Positions 29,874-35,656 of a DNA stretch of 62,290 nt are shown in pieces. How positions within the stretch are numbered: position 1 is the stretch's first letter; each line of letters starts with the position of its first letter. The position numbers and the translations under genes were made by a program. The stretch is from a virus. The notes beneath the pieces are model-generated. The model made no database searches, was not told where the DNA came from, and saw only the letters and a program-made list of their open reading frames with translations. The stretch covers positions 1-62,290 of the IMG/VR virus record IMGVR_UViG_3300005529_000038. One strand, 5' to 3'.

Positions 29874-29975
29874 CTAGTGGCGGAAGATCAGGACGTAGCC
29901 CAACGCGATGATCACCACCAATATGGCAAGGTTGGCGAACATCGCATAGGCGAATGGTGTGGGGCGCTTACGCAT
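29874..29975 (-). CDS. Micro-membrane peptide, 33 aa
   Basis: ATG 29975 overlaps the stop of the HTH gene. MRKRPTPFAYAMFANLAILV then VIIALGYVLIFRH is a basic N-terminus with one long membrane helix, giving an N-in topology. It is coupled to the putative regulator, so regulator and membrane peptide are co-expressed. Confidence 0.6.
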   Translation of the reverse strand: MRKRPTPFAYAMFANLAILVVIIALGYVLIFRH

Positions 29976-30180
29976 CGAGCAACTGCTCGGCTGGGATTTG
30001 GTGAATCTCCACAAGCCGCAGCAGCTTGCCGATCGGCTTCGGCACCGGCGAGGTGCCGGAATCGATCCGCTGGCACTGCCGCTTGCTGATGCCGAGATAG
30101 GGCGCGGCGCCGACGATCGACAGGCCAAGCTGCTCGGTGACAATGGAATGGAATTCTTTCCGGGTCAGGGGCTTCGCCAC
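29968..30180 (-). CDS. XRE/Cro-like HTH protein, candidate operator-binding regulator, 70 aa
   Basis: HSIVTEQLGLSIVGAAPYLG and ISKRQCQRIDSGTSPVPKPI form a helix-turn-helix with recognition helix ISKRQCQRI, followed by KLLRLVEIHQIPAEQLLDA. ATG 30180 has TTGAGGAGAC upstream. The gene is read from a promoter bearing two abutting copies of the phage-wide operator, so autoregulation by this protein is the simplest hypothesis for the regulon. Confidence 0.7.
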   Translation of the reverse strand: MAKPLTRKEFHSIVTEQLGLSIVGAAPYLGISKRQCQRIDSGTSPVPKPIGKLLRLVEIHQIPAEQLLDA

Positions 30181-30219
30181 GGCTGTAGTCTCCTCAAGAT
30201 GCTTGCCGGCTCGAAGCGA

Positions 30220-30257
30220 TATCTATGACACCATGACGCTTACGTCAATGTGGCGTA
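30220..30257 (-). promoter_or_regulatory. Leftward promoter with two adjoining operators, upstream of the HTH gene
   Basis: Minus strand: -35 TTGACG (30248-30243), 17-base spacer, -10 TAGATA (30225-30220). Operators TACGCCACATTGACGTA (30257-30241) and AGCGTCATGGTGTCATA (30240-30224) abut. The layout equals those at 29804 and 32609. Confidence 0.68.
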
Positions 30258-30258
30258 A

Positions 30259-30483
30259 TCACTTGCCGCGTCTCGACTTGGCGTCACCTCTCCGCGGCTC
30301 GGTCAGGTATTCGCGCGCCTTGCGCAAATTGCGCAGGTACAGCTCGGAATAGACCCACTCCTCGGTCAGCTCCGCCTTGTAGAGCATCCGCGTGTTGCTA
30401 TCGACGCGCACGATCAGCTTGGCGATGGCGCGCGTTGCCTGGCGCCGCAGCTCGCGCATCGAGTCCTTGTCGGTGTTGCTCAT
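30259..30483 (-). CDS. Basic hypothetical protein, 74 aa
   Basis: The last gene of the middle leftward unit. It is basic throughout (MSNTDKDSMRELRRQATRAI; YLRNLRKAREYLTEPRRGDA) with a probable helix-strand-helix layout. ATG overlaps the stop of the 41-aa gene. The family is unknown. Confidence 0.6.
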   Translation of the reverse strand: MSNTDKDSMRELRRQATRAIAKLIVRVDSNTRMLYKAELTEEWVYSELYLRNLRKAREYLTEPRRGDAKSRRGK

Positions 30484-30605
30484 GGCCGCATCCTCGCCCG
30501 CTCCAGCTGCCGCAACTGCTCATCGAGCAGCCTGATCCGCAGCAACAGCAATTCGATGTAGCGGAGCCGCAGCAATTCCGAGCGCGGCAGATTGACATTG
30601 ATCAT
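30480..30605 (-). CDS. Micro-protein, 41 aa
   Basis: MINVNLPRSELLRLRYIELL, then LLRIRLLDEQLRQLERARMR and P. It is a single amphipathic leucine/arginine helix, probably a coiled coil. It is coupled by ATGA overlaps on both sides (start 30605 on the previous stop; stop 30480 on the next ATG). It is too regular to be chance sequence. Confidence 0.6.
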   Translation of the reverse strand: MINVNLPRSELLRLRYIELLLLRIRLLDEQLRQLERARMRP

Positions 30606-30811
30606 GTGTGCGCCTTCGCCGCGATGCATTCGACCTTTTCGAGTTCGATCAGCAGCACGCGTGCCGTCGAGTCGGTGAGCGATATCAACGTGCCGCCGCC
30701 GGCGATCTGGATCGTGCCCTGGTAGTTGCGCAACGTGGTCCAGACGTCGACGATGGTCTGAGGTCCGATCCGCAGGCGGTTCACCGCCGCGTTGAAGTCG
30801 GCCGGCGTCAT
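30602..30811 (-). CDS. Hypothetical protein, 69 aa
   Basis: MTPADFNAAVNRLRIGPQTI, then strands (QGTIQIAGGGTLISLTDSTA) suggest a small beta-rich domain ending in a helix. It overlaps both neighbours by four bases. The family is unknown. Confidence 0.6.
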   Translation of the reverse strand: MTPADFNAAVNRLRIGPQTIVDVWTTLRNYQGTIQIAGGGTLISLTDSTARVLLIELEKVECIAAKAHT

Positions 30812-31086
30812 TCCTCGCCCCTGTCCTTCACGTCGGGGATCGACTCGGCCTCGGCCTCAGCTTGTGTCGCGCCGCGCATCTTGCGCGTGCCGGCAGCCGC
30901 GGCGAGCAGCTGGCTTTCGAGCTTGGCTTTGCCCTTATCGAATTTGCGCACGCCCTTGGGCGACAGCGCGATGCCATCAGGCCGCTTGTGCAGGCCGTTG
31001 TGGACGGCCGAAGTGAGCACGGCGAGCAGTGCAAACCATTCGTCGCCGCGCATGGTGACGGTGACGTTGTCAGTCGAAAAGGCCAT
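30808..31086 (-). CDS. Hypothetical protein, 92 aa
   Basis: MAFSTDNVTVTMRGDEWFAL opens a domain with a central helix (AVLTSAVHNGLHKRPDGIAL) and an acidic C-terminal tail. No motif is recognised. It is coupled to the next gene. Confidence 0.6.
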   Translation of the reverse strand: MAFSTDNVTVTMRGDEWFALLAVLTSAVHNGLHKRPDGIALSPKGVRKFDKGKAKLESQLLAAAAGTRKMRGATQAEAEAESIPDVKDRGEE

Positions 31087-31087
31087 G

Positions 31088-31492
31088 TCAGTCTCCGCTG
31101 TCGATCGTCATGTCGAGGCCGCACTTGGAACAGCGGCCGGGATGCCAGCCGCGCGAGTGATTGGCGCCGGGATCGTCGACCTTGGTGTGCTGGCAGATTG
31201 CGAATTTGAGGCCCGTGGCGGTCGAGCACTGCTTTTCGGCGTTCCACTCCGTCCAGGCCACGATGCCGGAGCCGTAGAGCTGACCGCCCTGGCCGTGGTC
31301 GAGGCAGAAGCTCACATTCCACCTTTTCGATTTGCCTGGCACGACGACAGAGCAGCCGCTGTGCAGCTGGCCATAGTGCAGCAACAGCGCGCCGATATCG
31401 CCCTTGATCGGCTCGGGATTCGGCAGCGGCACGTCACCGCGCATGATCGGCATCAGGTCGCCGTCGAGCGTGTAGACCTTGCGCTCAGCCAT
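31088..31492 (-). CDS. Cys/His-containing hypothetical protein, 134 aa
   Basis: Near the C-terminus HSRGWHPGRCSKCGLDMTID carries a CxxC plus histidines, a possible zinc site. The rest is beta-rich (HYGQLHSGCSVVVPGKSKRW). It starts at ATG 31492, eight bases into the preceding gene. The function is unknown. Confidence 0.6.
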   Translation of the reverse strand: MAERKVYTLDGDLMPIMRGDVPLPNPEPIKGDIGALLLHYGQLHSGCSVVVPGKSKRWNVSFCLDHGQGGQLYGSGIVAWTEWNAEKQCSTATGLKFAICQHTKVDDPGANHSRGWHPGRCSKCGLDMTIDSGD

Positions 31493-31664
31493 GGGCCAGC
31501 TCCCGTTCCATCAGCACGCTTTCGATCTTGTAGGACAGCCGGCCGAGCAAGTAGCCGACATGGATCGACGACGGTGTCGTCTCGCGGATATCGTCGAGCA
31601 GGCTCTTCAGCTCAGCTTTCGAGAGCTTGCGAAGATCCTCTTTGGTCATCGTCATCGGCGTCAT
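31485..31664 (-). CDS. Hypothetical helical protein, 59 aa
   Basis: Start ATG 31664 (MTPMTMTKEDLRKLSKAELK) because GAGGAGGAGAACG lies directly upstream. KEDLRKLSKAELKSLLDDIR and YLLGRLSYKIESVLMERELA form two helices. The family is unknown. Confidence 0.6.
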   Translation of the reverse strand: MTPMTMTKEDLRKLSKAELKSLLDDIRETTPSSIHVGYLLGRLSYKIESVLMERELAHG

Positions 31665-31675
31665 CGTTCTCCTCC

Positions 31676-31888
31676 TCAATAGCCGGCGACGACGTCACCG
31701 GGCTGATACTTGTCGCGATCGATGGGCGTGAACCGAACCGCCATGCCGCTGGCGCTGATCCAGCGGATCGCGTGCTCGCCGTCAAAGCGGTAGTAGTAGC
31801 CAGGCCGATCGTCGGGATCGCGACTGCCGTCATAGCTGCCAGTGATCGTCAGCCTGCGGCCGTTCGATTTAAAGCGCGCGCCGATCAC
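31676..31888 (-). CDS. Hypothetical beta-rich protein with GTG start, 70 aa
   Basis: GTG 31888 overlaps the stop of the 47-aa gene (GTGA). The strands RRLTITGSYDGSRDPDDRPG, YYYRFDGEHAIRWISA and VRFTPI suggest a small beta barrel. No family is recognised. Confidence 0.6.
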   Translation of the reverse strand: MIGARFKSNGRRLTITGSYDGSRDPDDRPGYYYRFDGEHAIRWISASGMAVRFTPIDRDKYQPGDVVAGY

Positions 31889-32028
31889 CGCACCACCTCC
31901 ACCTTGATGATCTCCAGGTGTTCAAACGTCGCGGCCCACCACTCGCGGATCGCGGCCTCGCTCTTGCCGTCGTAGAACGTCGAACGGATGCGATGACCGT
32001 CGGTCCAGAGGATGCGGAAGCGGATCAA
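31885..32028 (-). CDS. Micro-protein with TTG start, 47 aa
   Basis: It reads LIRFRILWTDGHRIRSTFYD (TTG start), then GKSEAAIREWWAATFEHLEI and IKVEVVR. A beta-hairpin then helix then strand fold is likely. The start overlaps the previous stop (TTGA) and its TGA overlaps the next GTG. Such tight coupling on both sides supports translation despite the rare start codon. Confidence 0.55.
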   Translation of the reverse strand: MIRFRILWTDGHRIRSTFYDGKSEAAIREWWAATFEHLEIIKVEVVR

Positions 32029-32213
32029 AGCTCGGACTCCACATCGAACGGCGCCGGCATCTGGCGCCTGATCTTGAAAGCGACGGCGCGCATTCTGACG
32101 GCCATTTCAGGATGAGACGTGGTTGCGGCCTTGCTCAATGCGATGACGATTGTCATCAGCTCGCTGACGTCGAGCGTATCGCCGCCCGGCAGTTCGATCG
32201 GCTTAAACATCAT
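32025..32213 (-). CDS. Hypothetical protein, 62 aa
   Basis: MMFKPIELPGGDTLDVSELM then helices (TIVIALSKAATTSHPEMAVR). Basic C-terminal half. It is coupled to both neighbours by four-base overlaps. The family is unknown. Confidence 0.6.
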   Translation of the reverse strand: MMFKPIELPGGDTLDVSELMTIVIALSKAATTSHPEMAVRMRAVAFKIRRQMPAPFDVESEL

Positions 32214-32422
32214 GCCCTCTCATCTTGCTCGTAGCGCTTGGTGTTCGGGTTGTAGAACATCAGGCCTGGCCGATCGCGCATGAACTTCTGGAGATCGGCA
32301 GAGGCTTGCGGCGTCGAGACTTCGAACATCCGTTCAAGATGCCCGCGATTGATGAAGCCATAGACGCGCAGCATCTGCGCAATCCATTCCTGGCGGTGAC
32401 GTGCAAACCAGCGATCAGACAT
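32210..32422 (-). CDS. Winged-helix DNA-binding-like protein, 70 aa
   Basis: Start ATG 32422 (MSDRWFARHRQEWIAQMLRV). YGFINRGHLERMFEVSTPQA then SADLQKFMRDRPGLMFYNPN is the pattern of the N-terminal winged helix seen in WYL-type and other phage regulators, with STPQASADLQKF as recognition helix. No effector domain is present. It may be a second regulator of the inserted units. Confidence 0.65.
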   Translation of the reverse strand: MSDRWFARHRQEWIAQMLRVYGFINRGHLERMFEVSTPQASADLQKFMRDRPGLMFYNPNTKRYEQDERA

Positions 32423-32591
32423 CGGGACAGCTCCAGCCCTCGCGATAGAAGATTTGGACCCAGCCGTCGGCGAGGTCGCGCCAGCCGTCGATCCAGATGA
32501 ACTTGCCGCGCCAGTTGCGACGCTGGCCGACGCGTTCGACCCAGATGGCGGCATCGGCGGCGGGAATGGTGAAACTCTGGCGGGTTGACAT
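32415..32591 (-). CDS. Promoter-proximal protein of the middle unit, 58 aa
   Basis: ATG 32591 has GAGG seven bases upstream. It reads MSTRQSFTIPAADAAIWVER, then VGQRRNWRGKFIWIDGWRDL and ADGWVQIFYREGWSCPDV, a tryptophan-rich mixed protein. Its stop overlaps the winged-helix gene start by eight bases. The function is unknown. Confidence 0.6.
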   Translation of the reverse strand: MSTRQSFTIPAADAAIWVERVGQRRNWRGKFIWIDGWRDLADGWVQIFYREGWSCPDV

Positions 32592-32608
32592 GTTGGAACC
32601 TCACAATC

Positions 32609-32646
32609 AATGTACGTCACGATGGCGCTTGCGTCAAGGTGACGTA
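32609..32646 (-). promoter_or_regulatory. Leftward promoter with two adjoining operators
   Basis: Minus strand: -35 TTGACG (32637-32632), 17-base spacer, -10 TACATT (32614-32609). Operators TACGTCACCTTGACGCA (32646-32630) and AGCGCCATCGTGACGTA (32629-32613) abut. The region overlaps the 3' end of the upstream leftward gene. Confidence 0.7.
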
Positions 32647-32837
32647 ATGGGCCTGGCGCGGCGGCGATTGAGCGCCGCCAGTGAGCGCGCGTTGTGGCAG
32701 ACCTTGCAGGTGCTCTGCCGCCACGGATAGCCGTTGGCCACGCGATAGAATTCGGTCTCCGGCTTTTCGACCTGGCACATCCGGCAGACCTTGCGCGGCG
32801 TGTCCGCGGTGGCGATCTCAGGTTTCGTGCATTTCAT
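32634..32837 (-). CDS. Zinc-knuckle protein, 67 aa
   Basis: RKVCRMCQVEKPETEFYRVA and TCKVCHNARSLAAL give two CxxC pairs about 24 residues apart, the layout of the N-terminal zinc site of phage endonuclease-VII-like or HNH-associated ribbons. No HNH residues follow. The basic C-terminus ends NRRRARPITSP. The last gene of the upstream unit. Confidence 0.6.
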   Translation of the reverse strand: MKCTKPEIATADTPRKVCRMCQVEKPETEFYRVANGYPWRQSTCKVCHNARSLAALNRRRARPITSP

Positions 32838-32916
32838 CGTCGAGCACCATCAGGAAGGCCAGCAACGAAACTTCGTGGAAGATCAGCCAGAGCATCACGG
32901 CATCGTAGAGCGTCAC
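32818..32916 (-). CDS. Micro-membrane peptide with GTG start, 32 aa
   Basis: It reads VTLYDAVMLWLIFHEVSLLA (GTG start) then FLMVLDDEMHET, one hydrophobic helix with an acidic end. GTG 32916 overlaps the previous stop (GTGA), and it overlaps the zinc-knuckle start by 20 bases. Together with the 33-aa peptide at 29874 it suggests each inserted unit may carry a membrane peptide. Confidence 0.5.
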   Translation of the reverse strand: MTLYDAVMLWLIFHEVSLLAFLMVLDDEMHET

Positions 32917-33272
32917 GGCTGCTCTCCGAGCAGCGCGCGCATCTCCGGGGTCAGCTCGCCCTGGTCGTCGAAAACGGCGATCGGATCGAAGCTGTCATCG
33001 CCGTCGCGCTCCGCGTACAGCGGCCACGGCCGCCGGCTGTTGAGCGGCCTTGTCAGCGTGTAGGAATGCCGGCCGATCTCCAGCGGCAAATTGTAGACGA
33101 AGATCGCGCCATCGCTCTCGCGCTGCATGATCTCGAATCGCGGCACGTCTTCATTGCGAAAGCGCGCCTCGCAGCCGGCCAGCCGCTCCATCGCGATGTA
33201 AAGCTGGCCGTAGCACTTGAGCAGGTTGGCCTCGTTGAAGAGGTCGCGGGGGATCACGCGGCGATAGGTCAT
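32913..33272 (-). CDS. Hypothetical protein, 119 aa
   Basis: Start ATG 33272 (MTYRRVIPRDLFNEANLLKC). A helical first half (YGQLYIAMERLAGCEARFRN) is followed by strands (SDGAIFVYNLPLEIGRHSYT) and an acidic end. The family is unrecognised. ATG overlaps the upstream stop. Confidence 0.6.
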   Translation of the reverse strand: MTYRRVIPRDLFNEANLLKCYGQLYIAMERLAGCEARFRNEDVPRFEIMQRESDGAIFVYNLPLEIGRHSYTLTRPLNSRRPWPLYAERDGDDSFDPIAVFDDQGELTPEMRALLGEQP

Positions 33273-33565
33273 TGCTTCAACTCCGGTCCAAAGACATGAC
33301 AGGGTTTGTCGGCGCCGTTCTGCTTGCGGTACCACTCAGGCGGATTGCTGGGCTGAACGATGACGCCGAGGAAACCGCACTCCTCGAAATAGGCGAGCAC
33401 CTTGCCCGGGCCGATCTGGTTGACGCCGACGATGACGTCGGCGCCGATCGCGGGCGGAGGTTGCTTGCCGCCCCACTTCATCGGGTCGTCGCGGTTGACG
33501 ATCTGATCGCCGCTCCAGATCAGTTGCTGCCATTCCGGCAGAGCGTCGAGCTTACGAATTGCCAT
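33269..33565 (-). CDS. Hypothetical protein, 98 aa
   Basis: Start ATG 33565 (MAIRKLDALPEWQQLIWSGD). The central strands (ADVIVGVNQIGPGKVLAYFE; CGFLGVIVQPSNPPEWYRKQ) suggest an SH3-like barrel of the kind many small phage proteins have. It overlaps the upstream gene by 14 bases. Confidence 0.6.
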   Translation of the reverse strand: MAIRKLDALPEWQQLIWSGDQIVNRDDPMKWGGKQPPPAIGADVIVGVNQIGPGKVLAYFEECGFLGVIVQPSNPPEWYRKQNGADKPCHVFGPELKQ

Positions 33566-33698
33566 TGTCCGACTCCTTCCGTTCGATCTCCCAGGCTGGC
33601 GGGGGAGGCGGCGGCGCGTACAGACCGCGCGCCGCTTCGTTCTGGCGGTCGCGCTCCTCGCGCTGCCGCTCAAGGTCCCAGATTATCCAAGGCTTCAC
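33552..33698 (-). CDS. Small proline-rich protein with GTG start, 48 aa
   Basis: GTG 33698 (VKPWIIWDLERQREERDRQN) is chosen because AGGAGG lies eight bases upstream. A charged helix is followed by LYAPPPPPPAWEIERKESDN. It resembles short scaffolding or binding peptides. The function is unknown. Confidence 0.55.
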   Translation of the reverse strand: MKPWIIWDLERQREERDRQNEAARGLYAPPPPPPAWEIERKESDNGNS

Positions 33699-33711
33699 GA
33701 TGGTCACCTCC

Positions 33712-33942
33712 TCACTTCGTCCAGCCGGACAGCGCGATCTCCTCCGCCCCAAACACCAGGGACAGGCCGCAATCGTCGCAGGGATAGCGCCGAGCATCCG
33801 GCTCACAGGCATCCTTGCTGGCGCCGCACGCGACGCAGAAGCCCATGTTTTCGTCGGCCGCGCGCTCAAGGCGCTCAACCGAGAAGCGCTTGGGAATGAT
33901 CTTGCCCGACGCGCTGCGCTTGATCTTTAGGGAAGTCGTCAC
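33712..33942 (-). CDS. Zinc-ribbon protein, 76 aa
   Basis: GTG 33942 has AGGAGG six bases upstream. SLKIKRSASGKIIPKRFSVE then GFCVACGASKDACEPDARRY and PCDDCGLSLVFGAEEI give a two-CxxC ribbon. The opening has a characteristic basic N-terminus that I have seen in phage zinc-ribbon proteins of related hosts. It is promoter-proximal in its unit, read from 33989-34017. Confidence 0.7.
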   Translation of the reverse strand: MTTSLKIKRSASGKIIPKRFSVERLERAADENMGFCVACGASKDACEPDARRYPCDDCGLSLVFGAEEIALSGWTK

Positions 33943-33961
33943 CGTTTTCCTCCTCAATGGC

Positions 33962-33974
33962 GGGCCGATGGCCC
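33962..33974 (-). promoter_or_regulatory. Leader hairpin before the zinc-ribbon gene
   Basis: GGGCC-ATC-GGCCC on the minus strand followed by GCCATTGAGGAGG. The thirteen bases are identical to those at 15851-15863, in front of a different promoter of the same class. Confidence 0.55.
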
Positions 33975-33988
33975 TTCGGGACACCATC

Positions 33989-34017
33989 AATATACGCCAT
34001 AGTGACGTAGCACGCAA
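33989..34017 (-). promoter_or_regulatory. Leftward promoter with single operator
   Basis: Minus strand: -35 TTGCGT (34017-34012), 17-base spacer, -10 TATATT (33994-33989). Operator TACGTCACTATGGCGTA (34009-33993) fills the spacer and shares its final TA with the -10. It is nearly the same as the promoter at 15877-15905. Confidence 0.7.
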
Positions 34018-34027
34018 GGGGCGAGTT

Positions 34028-35077
34028 TTGGCAATTTTGGTCGCAAAACGGGCCGTTCGGCCGGGCGGGATTGGGCACAATTCGGGCCTGTTCGCAAAGA
34101 CCGAAGCCGACGCGGAAACGGTCGACCGCCTCCTCGCGCAAAGCGACAAGATCAGCGCCCAGGTTCGGCAAGCCTATGTCGACGCGGTGCGCCGGCTGCA
34201 AAGTCAGGTCGACGTCGCGCGCATCAGCGATCTGCTCGAGGCCGGGCGCATCTCCGAAGCGCTGCAACAGATCAACGCGCAAAGCGTGGCCGCCGGGTTC
34301 ATGCCGGTCGTCGACGCCATCACCGCAGCGACGTTCGGCGTTGCGCGATCGACCGCGCAACTGGCGACGCAGGCCTCAGGAATCCAGTTCTCGTTTTCGC
34401 AGGTCAACCCGGAGGCGGTCAGCTTCGTCCAGCACTACGAGATGAACCTGATCCGCGAGATGACCAGCGAAACGCTCAAGACGGTTCGCGGCATCATCAA
34501 TGCCGGCGTCACCGCCGGCGACAATCCGCTCGACATTGCGCGCGAGCTTCGCGCGCACATCGGGCTCACCGAGCGCCAGGCGCAGGCGGTGCGCAACTAT
34601 CGTCGCCTCCTGGAGGATGGTGATGGGCAGGCCCTGCAGAGGCAGCTTCGCGATCGACGTTTTGATCGCTCTGTTCGGAATCATGTTGCTGGCACTCGCG
34701 CTCTATCGTCTGAGCAGGTCGACAACATGGTCGAGCGCTACTCGCAGCGGTACCTCAAATATCGCGCCGAGACGATCGCCCGCACCGAGGCCAAGCGCGC
34801 GCTAGGCACCGGCAATCAACTGCTCTGGAACCAAGCGGTCAAGGACGGTCGCGTCGCCGAGGACGACGTCACCAAAACCTGGATCACCGTCGGCGACCAC
34901 AAGGTCAGGCCCACCCACCGCGAGCTGCACAAACAAACTGTGGGTCTCAACGACACGTTTACCTGTTCGGAAGGGGACATCAGTTACCCGGGAGATCCTG
35001 GCGCAGACGTCGGGCTCACTGCGAATTGCCGATGCACCTGCGTCTATCGCTTCAAGGTGAAGGGGCAGCAGCCATGA
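34028..35077 (+). CDS. MuF-like minor head protein, about 349 aa
   Basis: The C-terminal 130 residues are the Mu gpF/SPP1 gp7 family: ETIARTEAKRALGTGNQLLW, KTWITVGDHKVRPTHRELHK, then GLTANCRCTCVYRF with the usual Cys cluster. The N-terminal helical part begins with RPGGIGHNSGLFAKTEADAE. The open frame extends to 33815, but upstream codons read through the opposing promoter and hairpin, so TTG 34028 (after AAGGGGCGAG) is preferred; the start is uncertain. Such proteins bind the portal, enter the head and aid assembly or ejection. It is displaced 4.5 kb from the portal gene by the inserted leftward units. Confidence 0.8.
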   Translation: MAILVAKRAVRPGGIGHNSGLFAKTEADAETVDRLLAQSDKISAQVRQAYVDAVRRLQSQVDVARISDLLEAGRISEALQQINAQSVAAGFMPVVDAITAATFGVARSTAQLATQASGIQFSFSQVNPEAVSFVQHYEMNLIREMTSETLKTVRGIINAGVTAGDNPLDIARELRAHIGLTERQAQAVRNYRRLLEDGDGQALQRQLRDRRFDRSVRNHVAGTRALSSEQVDNMVERYSQRYLKYRAETIARTEAKRALGTGNQLLWNQAVKDGRVAEDDVTKTWITVGDHKVRPTHRELHKQTVGLNDTFTCSEGDISYPGDPGADVGLTANCRCTCVYRFKVKGQQP

Positions 35078-35451
35078 CGAGGAGTGACTACGTCCGATTT
35101 TACAGCACTGGATTTGCCGGCATCCTGATCGCGGTCGCGCTGACCTGCGCGGCCTGGGCGCACGACCACAACAGGCCGGAGCTCAATGACTGGTTTGCCT
35201 CGCTGAGGTCCGGCAACGGATCGTGCTGCGACGGCTCCGACCAGAAGGGTCTCGACGATCCGGACTGGCAGGCCACCGGCGACGTCGACAATCCCTACAA
35301 GGTCCGGCTGCCGGGGTCGAAGGAATGGACGCTGGTTCCGAAGTCCGCGGTGGTCGACGGGCATAACCGCGCCGGGCATGCGGTGGTCTGGCCGATCGCC
35401 GGCTACATGGGCGTCTCGATTCGCTGCTTTATGCCGGGCTCGATGACCTGA
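35074..35451 (+). CDS. Secreted CCDGSD-type protein, 125 aa
   Basis: ATG 35074 overlaps the MuF stop. Residues 1-28 (MTRSDYVRFYSTGFAGILIA, then VALTCAAWAHD) are a signal peptide. The mature part has HNRPELNDWFASLRSGNGSC, CDGSDQKGLDDPDW and a closing RAGHAVVWPIAGYMG then IRCFMPGSMT. I associate this pattern with small exported proteins on Rhizobiales chromosomes. Its function is unknown. In a head operon it looks like a moron, possibly acting in the host periplasm. Confidence 0.7.
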   Translation: MTRSDYVRFYSTGFAGILIAVALTCAAWAHDHNRPELNDWFASLRSGNGSCCDGSDQKGLDDPDWQATGDVDNPYKVRLPGSKEWTLVPKSAVVDGHNRAGHAVVWPIAGYMGVSIRCFMPGSMT

Positions 35452-35653
35452 TCAGGTCCGCCAGTAGCGAAACCGTTAATCCCGCGGAAGCAATTCGCGA
35501 ACGAATATCGGCTAGGACGATCCGCAACGCCGGGTCGGTCGTCGCGGCCAGCCTGATCTCGAGCTGTTCGTCGAGGTCAGACAGGAAGGCCAGCGTGGTC
35601 CCGTGAGGGCCGCCAGGCGCGTCGACCGATCCGTCTCGCTTGTAGAGGACCAA
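35429..35653 (-). CDS. Possible antisense small protein, 74 aa
   Basis: The 200-base gap between the secreted protein and the protease has no good rightward frame. The minus strand reads LVLYKRDGSVDAPGGPHGTT, then LAFLSDLDEQLEIRLAATTD and PALRIVLADIRSRIASAGLT from TTG 35653, with balanced composition. It could be a genuine antisense gene or an accident of codon bias. No promoter was found. Confidence 0.35.
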   Translation of the reverse strand: MVLYKRDGSVDAPGGPHGTTLAFLSDLDEQLEIRLAATTDPALRIVLADIRSRIASAGLTVSLLADLIRSSSPA

Positions 35654-35656
35654 ACC

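Noticed and set aside
30608-31975. Rightward open frame of 455 codons
   Set aside because: Antisense to a series of small coupled leftward genes under an operator promoter; composition is that of a shadow frame.
33815-34027. N-terminal extension of the MuF-like protein
   Set aside because: These codons cover the opposing promoter, operator and leader hairpin, which match elements elsewhere; there is no ribosome site for the early starts.
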